The notes under the pieces are model-generated. The model had not been told where the DNA came from, made no database searches, and worked only from the letters and a program-made list of their open reading frames with translations. Below are positions 16,936-27,317 of a stretch of 64,000 bases of DNA, piece after piece. The stretch is from NCBI RefSeq assembly GCF_013260645.1, contig NZ_CP053921.1, positions 1,867,763 to 1,931,762 of the forward strand, read 5' to 3'. Numbering within the stretch: position 1 is the first letter of the stretch; every line of letters starts with the position of its first letter. Source of the stretch: Erythrobacter mangrovi (lineage in GTDB: Bacteria > Pseudomonadota > Alphaproteobacteria > Sphingomonadales > Sphingomonadaceae). Made by a program: the position numbers and the translations under genes.

Positions 16936-18321
16936 TCAGCCTTTCCGATCGCCCGGCTTCTTGTCGGCCATCCCCAGCAGCTTCAGCTTTCGGTGCAGCG
17001 CCGAACGCTCCATCCCGATGAAGGATGCCGTTTTCGAAATATTGCCCGAAAACCGCCGGATCTGGATCGCCAGGTACTCGCGTTCGAAATTCTCTCGCGC
17101 TTCCCTCAGTGGCGCACCCATCAAGGCTGCAACACCGCTGTTTCCGCCTAGCTTGCCGCCAAGTACTTCCTCGGGGAGCATGGCGGCCTCAATCTCTTCA
17201 AGTTGATCGCGTGGCGTCAGGATGATCGTGCGTTCCACCACATTTCGTAGCTGGCGGACATTGCCCGGCCAGTCATACGCCTGGAGCGCGGCCATCGCCT
17301 CCTCGCTTATGGTTGGCGGGCGAATACCCTGCTCCGCCGCGTAGTGGGTAAAGAAGGTCTCGGCCAAGGCAGGGATATCGTCACGTCGTTCGGACAGTGA
17401 TGGAACCTCTACCGGCACCACATTGAGCCGGTAGAACAGATCTTCGCGGAAGCGCTTTTCTTCCATTTCCTTGTGCAGGTCGCGCGCTGTCGATGAGACT
17501 ACGCGCACGTCGACCCCGATCTGGCGCGATCCGCCGACGCGGACGAAACTCTGTTCAGTCAGCACGCGCAGGATACGCGCCTGGGTCGACAAAGGCATAT
17601 CCGCCACTTCATCCAGATATAGAGTACCCCCGTCGGCCAGCTCCAACAGGCCCGGGCGCACAAGCTTGCCTTCGGCTTCCTCGCCAAACAGCTCTTCCTC
17701 GAAGCGTTCGGGTGTAATGCGCGCCGAATTGACGATAACGAAGGCCTTATCGGCGCGCGGGCTCCAGCTGTGCAACAGTCGCGCTGCCACTTCCTTGCCG
17801 GTCCCGGCGGGACCACTGATCAACACGCGGCTGCCGGTGCTCGCCACCCGCTTCAGCGTCGCGCGGACGGCATTGATCGCCGCCGAGTTTCCCTGAAACT
17901 CTCCGCCCTGGGCCATGCCCTCCCGCAAGCGGGAGTTTTCACGCCTCAGCCGCTCCGTTTCGGTTGCACGGCCGACCAAGTGCAGCAAGCGTTCCGCCTC
18001 GAACGGCTTCTCTATGAAATCCACTGCGCCGCGGCTCACCGCGCTCACAGCCGTGTCGATATTCCCGTGACCCGAGAATACAATGACCGGAAGATCGGGT
18101 TCGCGCACCTTGATGGCGTCGAGCACTTCGAGCCCGTCCATCGGGCTTCCGTGGAGCCAGACATCGAGCAACACCAAGGACGGCCGCCGCGCGTCGACTT
18201 CGTTGAGCGCACTGGTGCTGTCGCCTGCCGTGCGGCATTCATAGCCTTCATCGCTAAGCACGCCGGCCACGAGTTCGCGAATATCGCGTTCATCGTCGAC
18301 GATCAGGATGTCGAGAGCCAT
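16936..18321 (-). CDS. ntrX: Nitrogen response regulator NtrX
   Basis: A 461-residue response regulator. The receiver domain has DD at 9-10 and phospho-acceptor Asp53 in LVLLDVWLHG. The AAA+ domain has SGPAGTGKEV and GTLYLDEVADMP. The sigma-54-contact GAFTGA loop is missing: after EELFGEE comes AEGKLVRPG. That is usual for NtrX and suggests it does not activate sigma-54 in the standard way. A Fis-type helix-turn-helix ends the protein (ISKTASFIGMERSALHRKLK). It pairs with NtrY just upstream on the same strand. Confidence 0.93.
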   Translation of the reverse strand: MALDILIVDDERDIRELVAGVLSDEGYECRTAGDSTSALNEVDARRPSLVLLDVWLHGSPMDGLEVLDAIKVREPDLPVIVFSGHGNIDTAVSAVSRGAVDFIEKPFEAERLLHLVGRATETERLRRENSRLREGMAQGGEFQGNSAAINAVRATLKRVASTGSRVLISGPAGTGKEVAARLLHSWSPRADKAFVIVNSARITPERFEEELFGEEAEGKLVRPGLLELADGGTLYLDEVADMPLSTQARILRVLTEQSFVRVGGSRQIGVDVRVVSSTARDLHKEMEEKRFREDLFYRLNVVPVEVPSLSERRDDIPALAETFFTHYAAEQGIRPPTISEEAMAALQAYDWPGNVRQLRNVVERTIILTPRDQLEEIEAAMLPEEVLGGKLGGNSGVAALMGAPLREARENFEREYLAIQIRRFSGNISKTASFIGMERSALHRKLKLLGMADKKPGDRKG

Positions 18322-18347
18322 TGCCTGCTACCCTTTATCATGTTGCT

Positions 18348-20558
18348 TCAGTGTCCCTCCCCAGCGGCGGGAAGGGGATCTCGCGCAAAGCGCATGGTGA
18401 CGCGAGTGCCGCCGGTCTCGACAGTGGAGAAGTTCATCTCTCCTCCGTGCTCCTCGACGATCTTGTTGACGATCGCCAAACCGAGGCCCGTGCCCTTCTC
18501 GCGCGTGGTAACGTAGGGTTCCAGGATCCGCTCGCGATCCTGCGGCAGCCCGATGCCATTGTCTTCGATCGCGATCGTCAGCGAGCTTTCGCTTTCGGTC
18601 ACCGTTACCGCAATCTTCCCGCGGTAATCCGGCTCGGCATTCTGCGCCTTGGCCTCGATCGCTTCAAAAGCATTCTTGAGGATATTGGTGACCGCTTGGC
18701 CAAACTGGTGCCGATCGCACTGAATTCTGATCGGCCCTTCGCTGCTGCAGCGCAAGCTGTAGTTGACTTCGGGGTGTCCGACTTCCTGCAGGAATAGCGA
18801 CTGCCTCACGAGATCGAGTGCATCCTCCGGCCTGAACACCGGCTTGGGCAGGCGCGCGAAGCTTGAAAACTCGTCGACCATTTTGCGCAAATCGCCGACT
18901 TGCCGGATGATCGTGCTGGTAAGCTCGTCGAACAGCTCGCCGTCCTGCTCGATCTGCTTGCGGTAGCGGCGCCTGAGGCGTTCAGTTGCAAGCTGGATCG
19001 GCGTCAGCGGATTCTTGATCTCATGGGCGATACGCCGGGCGACATCGGACCACGCGGCCTGGCGCTGGTCCAGCAGCTGCCGCGTGATATCCTCAAAGGT
19101 AATCACGTGTCCTTCCGCTTCCGGGCTGAGCTTGACCGCCAGCGTCAACAGTTCCCCGCGCCGCGAATGACTGATCACCCCGTGGGTCAAATTCGCCTCG
19201 ACCATGACGGCGATTTGCGGCGCGAGCTCGTAGAGCGTGGTCGGCTGCGGTTGCGCCGTGGCGTCATCCATAAGCATCGCCTGCGCCGGAGCATTCATCA
19301 GCAGGACATTGCGGTCGCTATCGATCGAAATGATCCCTGCACTGACGGACTCGAGAACGGCCTCAATGAAGCCCCGCCGTTCTTCCAATTCGGCATTCGC
19401 CGAAACGAGCGCATCGGTCTGCCGTTCGATTTGCGACGTCATCCGGTTGAAGGCCCGATTCAGCAAGCCGATTTCATCCGCGCCAGTGCGACCCTCCACG
19501 CGCAGGGCGAAATTGCCGGCACCGACTTCGCGTGCCGCTGCAACGAGGTCTGTCAGGGGCTCGACCTGTCGATCGGCAAAACGTAAGGCAAACCACACTG
19601 CCACACCCACAAGGCCAAGACTGACGAAGAACAGCGCGAGATTGAATCGCAGTTGGAGCGCGCGAGCGCGCTTTGTCAGTTCGTCATAGGCAGTCGAAAT
19701 CGAGCGAGCGTTCTCCCAACTTCGAAAGCTCGCCGCTTCGGCGTTGCGCGCGGTGTAGAGGTATATGCCAGTATCGCGATCGATCGGAGCGACCGCCTCG
19801 ATGCGTTCAGGGCTGCCACGAACCACCACCTGCTCGCCGTTGGCCAAGCGGGACAAGGTACTCTCGGCAAATGGCTTGGGATCGCTGTCTTCGGAGATTC
19901 CATAGACCACCGCGGTGCGCATCGATCCATCGGGCAATGCCTGGAGGATCGCGCTTTCGATAACGTCACGCGGTTCCGCCTGGTATTGGTAGACAAGTGC
20001 GAAGTTAGGATCGGTCACCCGAACCCGCTCGAGGATCGCGCGCATATCCATCGCCATGGATATGGTCTCGTTGCCCAGATCGAGCTGGTTCTCCTCGTAG
20101 TAATTTTCCGCCAGCTGATTGGCATTCTCCATCAGTCCGCGTGAGTTATCCGAGAACCAGAAGTCGACGCCCGACTGGAACAAGAATGCCGCAAAGCCGG
20201 CAACCAGCAGTGTCGGCACTGCGGCAATCATCGAGAAGAAGAATACAAGGCGAACATGAAGCCTGGCCGTGCTGCCCGCTGCGCGGCGCAATGCCAGGCG
20301 GCGCCCTGCCAATACGAGCAAGGACATCGCCGGGATCAATGTACCGATCAGCAGGCCCGCTACCTGACGACTGGGCAGCAATTGTCCATTGGGCGGAGCG
20401 GTCGTGAACGCGGCCCAGGTGCTCGCCACCATGACCAGGAAAGCGACCCCGAAGAAGACCTCAAGATAACCGAAAAGATTGGCGCGCCGTGACGCCACGA
20501 TAAACTTGCGCCACCAGCGCGGGATCGATCGGGACTGGGGACGCGCCTGACTCGCCAT
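18348..20558 (-). CDS. ntrY: Nitrogen sensor histidine kinase NtrY
   Basis: A membrane histidine kinase of 736 residues. The N-terminal part has several transmembrane helices (LEVFFGVAFLVMVAST, VAGLLIGTLIPAMSLLVLAG, VFFFSMIAAVPTLLVAGF) and a periplasmic sensor region. Then come a further helix near 300, HAMP, PAS, HisKA with [14 protein letters not shown] and the HATPase with N box LKNAFEAIEA and G boxes DNGIGLP and KGTGLGLAIV. The frame could start at TTG 20588, but ATG 20558 (MASQARPQSRS) is preferred; neither has a strong Shine-Dalgarno site. It lies 62 bases after ntrC. Confidence 0.93.
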   Translation of the reverse strand: MASQARPQSRSIPRWWRKFIVASRRANLFGYLEVFFGVAFLVMVASTWAAFTTAPPNGQLLPSRQVAGLLIGTLIPAMSLLVLAGRRLALRRAAGSTARLHVRLVFFFSMIAAVPTLLVAGFAAFLFQSGVDFWFSDNSRGLMENANQLAENYYEENQLDLGNETISMAMDMRAILERVRVTDPNFALVYQYQAEPRDVIESAILQALPDGSMRTAVVYGISEDSDPKPFAESTLSRLANGEQVVVRGSPERIEAVAPIDRDTGIYLYTARNAEAASFRSWENARSISTAYDELTKRARALQLRFNLALFFVSLGLVGVAVWFALRFADRQVEPLTDLVAAAREVGAGNFALRVEGRTGADEIGLLNRAFNRMTSQIERQTDALVSANAELEERRGFIEAVLESVSAGIISIDSDRNVLLMNAPAQAMLMDDATAQPQPTTLYELAPQIAVMVEANLTHGVISHSRRGELLTLAVKLSPEAEGHVITFEDITRQLLDQRQAAWSDVARRIAHEIKNPLTPIQLATERLRRRYRKQIEQDGELFDELTSTIIRQVGDLRKMVDEFSSFARLPKPVFRPEDALDLVRQSLFLQEVGHPEVNYSLRCSSEGPIRIQCDRHQFGQAVTNILKNAFEAIEAKAQNAEPDYRGKIAVTVTESESSLTIAIEDNGIGLPQDRERILEPYVTTREKGTGLGLAIVNKIVEEHGGEMNFSTVETGGTRVTMRFARDPLPAAGEGH

Positions 20559-20620
20559 CGTGGCCGTCTTACAACAGCCGTGTTGCAATCCTGCAAGTGG
20601 AAATGCGACGAAACGCCCCG

Positions 20621-22033
20621 TTATCGACGCTTGACGAAGGATTCCGGGGCGATCCGTAGCTCGCTAAGACGCTTGCGCAGGGTGTTGCGATTGATACCCA
20701 ATAGCTGCGCAGCACGAAGCTGGTTGCCATCGGTTTCACGCAAGGCATGTTCAAAAAGCGGTTTCTCGAATGAGGCCAGCGCAGCATGATAGAGCGTGCC
20801 CTGCGACGGCCCGTTGATTGCGAGCCACTCGCCCAGCGCACTTTCGAAGCCATCACGAATGGGCGCCTCGCCTCCACTCGTCTCCGCAGGGACACAGTCC
20901 TCAACGGTCGAGGCGTCGATGACGTCTTCCCGGGCAAGCAATGCAAGGCGAAAGACCACATTGCGCAATTCGCGAACGTTGCCAGGCCACTGGCGTACCG
21001 CAAGCCGCGCGATGGCATCCTCACCGATCTGCCTTCGCGGGAGTCCTTCGGTGGCTGCCTGGACCAGGAAATGTCGAACGAGTGCCGCGATATCCTCACG
21101 CCGCTCCCGCAGGGGAGGCAAGTGAATAGGCACCACGTTGAGGCGGTAGTACAGATCTTCACGGAATCGCCCGTCGGCGATCATCGGCGCAAGGTCGCGA
21201 TTGGTGGCTGCAATGATACGCACGTCAACGCCAATTTCCTGGCGTCCCCCGACACGCCGAATTCGGCCCGACTGGAGCGCGCGCAGCAACCGCGTCTGCG
21301 CCTCTGCCGGCATATCTCCGATTTCATCAAGGAACAGCGTGCCGCCATTGGCCTGCTCGAACTTGCCGATTTGCTGGCTGACCGCTCCGGTGAATGCCCC
21401 ACGTTCATGCCCGAACAACTCACTCTCGAGCAGATCATGCGGGATTGCCGCCATGTTGACTGCAATGAAGGGACCGGTCTTCCGCGCGCCGAGTTCGTGG
21501 ATTGCTTCGGCCACCAACTCTTTGCCAGTACCGCTTTCACCGGTCACTAGCACGGTCAGATCGTTACGCAGGACCCGCGTGATCATGCGGTAGACGCCTT
21601 GCATCGCCGGGCTGCGACCGATCAGAGGCAGTGCGCCTTCATCACTCTCCCCCCCGTTCGACACGCTTGGGCGATTTGCGACGGCCTGGCGCACCGCCTG
21701 CGTCAGTTCGTCGAGATCGAAAGGCTTGGGAAAATACTCAAAGGCGCGACTGTCGCTGGCGCGTACAGCGGTATCGAGAGTGTTCTGCGCCGAGAGGACG
21801 ATGACCGGCATATCGGGTGCGCATTCACGGACCACGTCGATCGACGCCAGCCCGTCGCCATCCTCGAGGATGACGTCAGTCAGCATGACGTCGAAACCGC
21901 CATCCGCCAGCAAGGCGTCGCGTCGTGCAATGCTTTCGCACGTCGTGACGTCATAGCCTTCCTCGCGCAGTGCCTCGGTAATGACCGTTGCGATGCCCTT
22001 GTCATCCTCCACCAATAGGACCGAATGCGTCAT
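20621..22033 (-). CDS. ntrC: Nitrogen regulator NtrC (sigma-54 activator)
   Basis: A 470-residue sigma-54-dependent activator. The receiver has ED at 9-10 and Asp53 (VMLTDVILEDGDG). The AAA+ domain has TGESGTGKEL, the full ESELFGHERGAFTGA loop, and GTLFLDEIGDMP. The C-terminal Fis-type helix-turn-helix is NQLRAAQLLGINRNTLRKR. Unlike NtrX it has everything needed to activate sigma-54 promoters in response to nitrogen limitation. It starts 9 bases after the ntrB stop. Confidence 0.95.
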   Translation of the reverse strand: MTHSVLLVEDDKGIATVITEALREEGYDVTTCESIARRDALLADGGFDVMLTDVILEDGDGLASIDVVRECAPDMPVIVLSAQNTLDTAVRASDSRAFEYFPKPFDLDELTQAVRQAVANRPSVSNGGESDEGALPLIGRSPAMQGVYRMITRVLRNDLTVLVTGESGTGKELVAEAIHELGARKTGPFIAVNMAAIPHDLLESELFGHERGAFTGAVSQQIGKFEQANGGTLFLDEIGDMPAEAQTRLLRALQSGRIRRVGGRQEIGVDVRIIAATNRDLAPMIADGRFREDLYYRLNVVPIHLPPLRERREDIAALVRHFLVQAATEGLPRRQIGEDAIARLAVRQWPGNVRELRNVVFRLALLAREDVIDASTVEDCVPAETSGGEAPIRDGFESALGEWLAINGPSQGTLYHAALASFEKPLFEHALRETDGNQLRAAQLLGINRNTLRKRLSELRIAPESFVKRR

Positions 22034-22042
22034 CTCTATCCC

Positions 22043-23104
22043 CTACCCCGCCACCGGCAGGTTGATGCGGAAATGGGTGAGCCCGGCGCGCTCATCGCGC
22101 TCATGGGCGATCCGCCCGCCCATATCGCGCAGCAGCTTGCGGACCAGAGCGAGACCAAGCCCCTGGCCGTGCGGCTTGCTCGAAACGAACGGCTCGAACA
22201 CGTGATCGCGCAATGACGGATCGATCCCCGGCCCGGCATCGGTCACGGTAATTTCGATCGGCAGGCGGGTGGCTTTGCCAAGCCGGATTGCACTGAAAAC
22301 CAGGCCGCTGACAAACCGTGTTCGCACGGTAACGCGCGGGCTCTCAAGGCCGGCACTGGCATCGCAGGCATTGGCGATCAAATTTATGAGCACCTGTTCG
22401 AGCGCCCCCGCATCGGCCGCGACCGGCGGCAGCGAGGGGTCGAACTCTTCGACCAATTCACAGCCCTCCCCCCGCCCTGCGCGAACTGTGGCCATGGCAT
22501 TCCGAATGGCTTCGTGCAGGTTGCAGGGCCCACTGACCACGATGGGTTTACTGCCAAGTTGCTGCATCCGATCGATCAGCTGGGCTATGCGGTCGACTTC
22601 GGCAGAGATCATCTTCGCAAGCGGCTTGTCGCGCGCATCGACGCGCCGCGCCAAGAGCTGGCTCGCCCCGCGTATAGCCGAAAGCGGGTTCTTGATTTCA
22701 TGGGCAAGGACCGCTGGCGCGCGAAGTTCGACGCGCTCATCATCGTCATCCCCCGTCTCAGCCTGGCCAACGTCCGAAAGCGTGACCACCCGCCAACCAG
22801 GGTGGCTCGGAAGCGGTGAACTGGTCAGGTTGACCCGCCGGTCGCGCTGGGCGGTCCCCACGAGAATCCCGCGAGCAATCAATTGGGTATCCGCGGTGAT
22901 CAGGCTGTCGCGTACGCGTTCTTCCTCGATCGAGAGTACGTCGAGCAAGCTGGTCCCGACGAGTCTGTGGGCGCTACGCCCCAACATTTCTTCCGCCGCG
23001 GCGTTAGCTTCGGCAATCCGTCCGTTCTCGTCGATCAACATGACCGCGAAGATCAGTCCGGCGATCTGCGCTGCCGGACCGGGCGGTATCCCGGGCTCGT
23101 TCAC
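22043..23104 (-). CDS. ntrB: Nitrogen sensor kinase NtrB (GlnL)
   Basis: A 353-residue soluble histidine kinase that phosphorylates NtrC and is controlled by PII proteins in known systems. It has an N-terminal PAS domain, the phospho-acceptor His135 in [15 protein letters not shown], and HATPase motifs [20 protein letters not shown] and [13 protein letters not shown]. The GTG start overlaps the dusB stop (GTGA), so dusB-ntrB are translationally coupled. Confidence 0.94.
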   Translation of the reverse strand: MNEPGIPPGPAAQIAGLIFAVMLIDENGRIAEANAAAEEMLGRSAHRLVGTSLLDVLSIEEERVRDSLITADTQLIARGILVGTAQRDRRVNLTSSPLPSHPGWRVVTLSDVGQAETGDDDDERVELRAPAVLAHEIKNPLSAIRGASQLLARRVDARDKPLAKMISAEVDRIAQLIDRMQQLGSKPIVVSGPCNLHEAIRNAMATVRAGRGEGCELVEEFDPSLPPVAADAGALEQVLINLIANACDASAGLESPRVTVRTRFVSGLVFSAIRLGKATRLPIEITVTDAGPGIDPSLRDHVFEPFVSSKPHGQGLGLALVRKLLRDMGGRIAHERDERAGLTHFRINLPVAG

Positions 23105-24120
23105 GCAGCCTGGCGCCGCAGTAACGGCTCATAAAATCGGTCAAGTTCATCAATAACTTCATGAGGATCGGAAATGAAGTTTACGTGATTACGGAAATCA
23201 GCGGACCCACGCAGACCCTTTGTATACCAGCCCAGATGCTTGCGCGCGATCTTCACTCCAACGGGCGGCGTGTAGTGCTCCAGCATCGCCTTGTAGTGCT
23301 CGACAAGCACCGAATATTGCTCGTCGATATCGGGCTCTCCATGCACTTCACCCGTACGCCACCAATGCATCACCTGACCAAGCAGCCACGGTTTGCCATA
23401 GGCGCCCCGTCCGATCATCACGCCATCTGCGCCCGATTGCTCGAGAGCTTTTGCCGCGTCCTCGATCCCGCAAATGTCACCATTGACGATTACCGGGATC
23501 GACACCGCGTCCTTGACCTTGCGTACAAAGGCCCAGTCAGCTGCGCCGCGATACATCTGGTTTCGAGTGCGGCCATGCACCGTGATCATCTTGACCCCGA
23601 TATCCTCGGCGATCCGCGCGAGTTCCGGAGCATTGAGACTATCATGGTCCCATCCCATACGCATCTTCACGGTCACTGGCACATCGACCGCCTTCACCGT
23701 CGCTTCCATCAGCTTGATGGCCAGCGGCACTTCGCGCATCAGCGCCGATCCGGCGAACTGACCCACGACCTTCCGCACCGGGCAGCCAAAATTGATGTCA
23801 ATGATTGCAGCGCCATTGCCTTCCTGCAGTTTGGCCGCTTCGGCCATGCTCGAAGGATCGCAGCCCACCAGTTGCATCGATACGGGCTCTTCAATCGGAT
23901 CCCACTCAGCCTTCTGGATGCTGACGCGAGTTTCGCGGATCGCCGCTTCGCTGGCGATCATCTCGGTTACGTTCAATCCGGAACCATAGCGCCGCACGAG
24001 CCGCCGGAAAGGCAGGTCGGTGACGCCCGTCATCGGCGCCAGGATCACTGGCGTATCGATGGTCACTGGGCCGATATGAATCGGCTTCGGCGAGACCGGA
24101 GGAAGGGGGTATGCGCTCAT
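23101..24120 (-). CDS. dusB: tRNA-dihydrouridine synthase DusB (NifR3)
   Basis: A 339-residue FMN flavoenzyme that reduces uridine in the tRNA D-loop. It has [13 protein letters not shown] near the N-terminus, [19 protein letters not shown] with the catalytic cysteine near 111, [26 protein letters not shown] and [13 protein letters not shown]. It heads the ntr cluster, the classic nifR3-ntrB-ntrC arrangement. It is divergent from ispDF across 80 bases. Confidence 0.95.
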   Translation of the reverse strand: MSAYPLPPVSPKPIHIGPVTIDTPVILAPMTGVTDLPFRRLVRRYGSGLNVTEMIASEAAIRETRVSIQKAEWDPIEEPVSMQLVGCDPSSMAEAAKLQEGNGAAIIDINFGCPVRKVVGQFAGSALMREVPLAIKLMEATVKAVDVPVTVKMRMGWDHDSLNAPELARIAEDIGVKMITVHGRTRNQMYRGAADWAFVRKVKDAVSIPVIVNGDICGIEDAAKALEQSGADGVMIGRGAYGKPWLLGQVMHWWRTGEVHGEPDIDEQYSVLVEHYKAMLEHYTPPVGVKIARKHLGWYTKGLRGSADFRNHVNFISDPHEVIDELDRFYEPLLRRQAA

Positions 24121-24200
24121 GCTCGGAGTTTGTGCCTAAATATTGGGCAGCCACATAGTGCGTTGCGGCGCCTACGGCAAGTCGCTAGCGCGCGAGGCTA

Positions 24201-25346
24201 ATGACGAGTGCCCCATCCCCCTTACCTGGTTTCGCCGCTGTAGTGGTTGCTGCGGGCAAGGGTTTGCGCGCGGGCCAACCCCTTCCGAAGCAATTTGCGA
24301 GTTGGCGCGGCAAGCCTGTGTTGCGGCATTCGGTCGAAACGTTGCTTGAAGCGGGAGCCTCTCCGCTAGTGGTCGTCATACCGGAAAGCGGCGAAAATGC
24401 TGTGCATGAAGCACTGGCTGGTTTGACTGGCTATCGCCTGGTTACTGGTGGAGAGACGCGCCAGGAATCCGTTGCGCGGGGTCTCGAGGCGATCAAGGAC
24501 GCAGAGCGGGTCTTGATCCATGACGCCGCGCGCCCAGACCTGCCCCGTGCGGTCGTTTCACGCCTGCTGGACGCCCTAAGCACTCACTCCGGCGCGATCC
24601 CGGTCCTGCCCGTGGTGGACAGCCTCGCTGTCGAAGACGACGGCGTGATGACCGGCATTGCTCCTCGCGAGCAACTCCGCCGAGTCCAGACACCGCAGGC
24701 GTTTCGCTTCGAAGACATCCGGGCCGCACACCGCGCGTGGCGGGCAATCCCTGACGCGGGAGACGACGCCCAGGTTCTGCGAGCAATGGGTGGTACCGTC
24801 GCGCTCGTCGAAGGCGACGAGCGACTGGCCAAGCTGACATTTGCGGAGGATTTCATGGCTACGCCTGCAGCCGTGCGCACCGGTATGGGCTTCGATGTAC
24901 ATCGCCTGGGCCCGGGCGAGCAGTTGTGGCTCGGGGGAATCAGAATCGATCACGACAAGGGCCTGATCGGCCACAGCGATGCTGATGTTGCGCTCCACGC
25001 GCTTGCCGACGCCCTCCTCGGTGCGATCGGCGATGGCGATATCGGCACCCATTTCCCACCGTCTGATCCGCAATGGAAGGGAGCAAGCAGTGATAGGTTC
25101 CTGAGCCATGCTGCTGATCTTATCCGTCAAAGTGGCTATTCATTGGCGAATATCGATCTCACGATTATTTGTGAGGAACCGAAGATTGGCCCACACCGCT
25201 CGGCGATGCGCGCACGCATCGCTGAGCTACTCGGCGTTGACACCGGCGCGGTAAGCGTGAAGGCGACCACAACCGAACGGTTGGGGTTCACCGGTCGCGG
25301 CGAGGGGATCGCGGCCCAGGCCATCGCAACGCTCGTCCGAACCTGA
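24201..25346 (+). CDS. ispDF: Bifunctional IspD/IspF (MEP isoprenoid pathway)
   Basis: A 381-residue fusion enzyme. Residues ~1-225 are IspD, the CTP-dependent cytidylyltransferase, with [27 protein letters not shown] and RVQTPQAFR. Residues ~226-381 are IspF, the cyclodiphosphate synthase, with [37 protein letters not shown] and [16 protein letters not shown]. The fused form is typical of alphaproteobacteria and some epsilonproteobacteria. The two domains catalyse steps 3 and 5 of the pathway; IspE is not in this window. Confidence 0.96.
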   Translation: MTSAPSPLPGFAAVVVAAGKGLRAGQPLPKQFASWRGKPVLRHSVETLLEAGASPLVVVIPESGENAVHEALAGLTGYRLVTGGETRQESVARGLEAIKDAERVLIHDAARPDLPRAVVSRLLDALSTHSGAIPVLPVVDSLAVEDDGVMTGIAPREQLRRVQTPQAFRFEDIRAAHRAWRAIPDAGDDAQVLRAMGGTVALVEGDERLAKLTFAEDFMATPAAVRTGMGFDVHRLGPGEQLWLGGIRIDHDKGLIGHSDADVALHALADALLGAIGDGDIGTHFPPSDPQWKGASSDRFLSHAADLIRQSGYSLANIDLTIICEEPKIGPHRSAMRARIAELLGVDTGAVSVKATTTERLGFTGRGEGIAAQAIATLVRT

Positions 25347-25356
25347 CGGAGGTTTC

Positions 25357-25860
25357 ATGTCTCGGCAGTCCCTGTTGCCCAAGGATATCGAAAAGCTCGC
25401 GCAGCGGGTGGTTGAGGAAAACGCCGCTACGGGCCGCAAGGTGGCTCTTGCAGAAAGCTGCACAGGCGGCCTCGTTGCTGCAGCGATAACGGAGATCGCC
25501 GGCTCCTCGGCGGTGCTCGACCGCGGTTTCGTAACCTACTCCAACGAATCGAAGATGGAGAGCCTCGATGTGCCGCTTGACATCATCGAGACCTTCGGCG
25601 CGGTGTCGATTGCTTGTGCCTGGGCCATGGCCAAGGGTGCACTCGAACACTCCAATGCAGATGTTGCTGTCGCCATTAGTGGTGTTGCCGGCCCCGGGGG
25701 TGGATCTGACCTAAAGCCCGTCGGGACAGTGGTCTTCGCTCGTGTCGTTCGCGGCAAGGAAGGCGAACCCGAGGGTGAGCTCAAGCACTTCGAGCCCATT
25801 TCGCGTGCGGAGGTGCGTCGTCAGGCCACGCTTTGCGCGCTCGAATTACTGCTGCCGTAG
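25357..25860 (+). CDS. pncC: CinA-family nicotinamide-nucleotide amidohydrolase (PncC)
   Basis: A 167-residue CinA C-terminal-type protein without the N-terminal MocF domain. PncC deamidates NMN to nicotinate mononucleotide in pyridine nucleotide salvage. Visible motifs are VALAESCTGGLVAAAIT, GFVTYSNESK and VAISGVAGPGGGSDLKPVGTVVFA. It lies 10 bases after ispDF with GACGGAGG before the start. The 3' end overlaps the convergent ratA-like gene by 40 bases, an unusually long overlap for two conserved genes. Confidence 0.92.
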   Translation: MSRQSLLPKDIEKLAQRVVEENAATGRKVALAESCTGGLVAAAITEIAGSSAVLDRGFVTYSNESKMESLDVPLDIIETFGAVSIACAWAMAKGALEHSNADVAVAISGVAGPGGGSDLKPVGTVVFARVVRGKEGEPEGELKHFEPISRAEVRRQATLCALELLLP

Positions 25861-26279
25861 AGTTCATTGGCGCGCGTCTCGAAGGCGCCGACCATCTTTC
25901 GGAACGCACGGTCGAAATATTGCCCCGCCAAGGCTTCAAACACCGCATTGCGGAAAGTGAATTCTACCGAAAATTCGACCTCGCACCCACCTTCGGCAGG
26001 CGTAAAGCGCCAGTCGTTGTCCAGATCACGCAGAGGCCCGTCCACATAGAACACCTCGATATGGTTGGGACGCTGTTTCTCGACCCGCGAAGTGAACTTT
26101 TCCCGGATCGCCTTGAAGCCGACCAGCATGTCCGCGACCATTTCATTGTCGCTGTCCGAGCGGATCCTCGTAGCGATCACCCAGGGAAGAAACTCGGGAT
26201 AGCTGGCCACATCTGCGACCAAATCGAACATCTGGTCGCAAGTATATGGAAGAAAACGGGTTTCCCGAATTCCCGGCAT
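25821..26279 (-). CDS. RatA/Coq10-like START-domain protein
   Basis: A 152-residue polyketide-cyclase/START-domain protein. It starts RETRFLPYTCDQMFDLVADVASYPEFLPW, the family hallmark, and ends with FRKMVGAFETRANELYG. Coq10 members bind ubiquinone and aid its delivery to respiration; E. coli RatA has been described as a toxin acting on ribosome assembly. The Coq10 role is more likely in this group. Its ATG overlaps the lipA stop by one base (TAATG), so the two are coupled. Confidence 0.86.
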   Translation of the reverse strand: MPGIRETRFLPYTCDQMFDLVADVASYPEFLPWVIATRIRSDSDNEMVADMLVGFKAIREKFTSRVEKQRPNHIEVFYVDGPLRDLDNDWRFTPAEGGCEVEFSVEFTFRNAVFEALAGQYFDRAFRKMVGAFETRANELYGSSNSSAQSVA

Positions 26280-27232
26280 TAATCAGCCTGCTTGGCCAGC
26301 TTGACTTCGCGGGCCGCGCGCATTTGCGCGAAGTCGTCACCTGCGTGATAGCTTGATCGCGTCAGCGGACTAGCAGCGACCTGCAGGAAACCCTTGGCCC
26401 GGGCGATCGCGCCGTAGGCCGCGAACTGCTTGGGCGTGACGAACTCTTCGACTTTCGCGTGCTTCGGTGTCGGTTGGAGATATTGGCCCATGGTGATGAA
26501 ATCGATGTCAGCGCTGCGCATGTCGTCCATTACCTGGTGAACTTCCAGACGTTCTTCGCCAAGGCCAAGCATGATGCCGGACTTGGTGAAGATCAGAGGA
26601 TTGTGCGCCTTCACCTCTTCAAGCAGGCGGATCGAGGCATAGTAGCGCGCACCGGGGCGGATCGTCGGATAAAGACGGGGCACGGTTTCGAGGTTGTGGT
26701 TGAAGACGTCGGGCCCGGCCTCGCAGATTTCGGCGATCGATTGCTTCATCCGGCCCTTGAAATCGGGGGTAAGTATCTCGATCGTGGTATTGGGCGTTTC
26801 TCGACGCAGCGCCTTGATTACCTTGACGAACTGTCCAGCACCGCGGTCAGGCAGGTCGTCCCGATCAACGCTGGTGATTACGATGTGCTCGAGGCCCATC
26901 GCCGCCGCTGCAGCGGCGGTATGTTCCGGCTCGAGCGGATCGACCGGCATAGGCATGCCCGTCTTGATGTTGCAGAAGCGGCATGCCCGCGTGCAGGTGT
27001 CACCAAGGATCATCACGGTTGCGTGCTTCTTGGTCCAACACTCGCCGATGTTCGGGCAGGCGGCCTCTTCACATACCGTATGAAGATTGAGCTCGCGCAT
27101 AAGCTTGCGCGTTTCGTGATAGCCCTTGCTGACGGGCGCCTTCACGCGGATCCAGTCTGGCTTGCGCTGCATACGGGGGCGTTCGCCTTCGGGCGCGGGA
27201 GCGGTAGAGAGGTCGTTCATGACGCGGCCCAT
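26279..27232 (-). CDS. lipA: Lipoyl synthase
   Basis: A 317-residue radical-SAM enzyme that inserts two sulfurs into octanoyl groups on lipoyl domains such as that of PdhB in this window. Both clusters are marked: the auxiliary cluster by Cys54, Cys59 and Cys65 ([12 protein letters not shown]), and the SAM cluster by Cys80, Cys84 and Cys87 (CTRACRFC). The C-terminal [14 protein letters not shown] supplies the conserved serine ligand. ATG 27232 is chosen over ATG 27220 because GGGGGAGGG lies 8 bases upstream of it. Confidence 0.96.
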   Translation of the reverse strand: MGRVMNDLSTAPAPEGERPRMQRKPDWIRVKAPVSKGYHETRKLMRELNLHTVCEEAACPNIGECWTKKHATVMILGDTCTRACRFCNIKTGMPMPVDPLEPEHTAAAAAAMGLEHIVITSVDRDDLPDRGAGQFVKVIKALRRETPNTTIEILTPDFKGRMKQSIAEICEAGPDVFNHNLETVPRLYPTIRPGARYYASIRLLEEVKAHNPLIFTKSGIMLGLGEERLEVHQVMDDMRSADIDFITMGQYLQPTPKHAKVEEFVTPKQFAAYGAIARAKGFLQVAASPLTRSSYHAGDDFAQMRAAREVKLAKQAD

Positions 27233-27317
27233 CTAGGCGCCCTCCCCCGCAACGGCAAGCCGGATAGCTATGCGTCACCTCTTGCCAGCAGGCCCATTTC
27301 GTTGCAGCGGAGCCGGC

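Noticed and set aside
16936..18321. Loss of GAFTGA in NtrX as a mutation
   Set aside because: Absence of this loop is a family trait of NtrX, not a local defect.
23161..24201. 346-codon plus-strand frame across dusB
   Set aside because: Antisense shadow of dusB with no recognisable domain.
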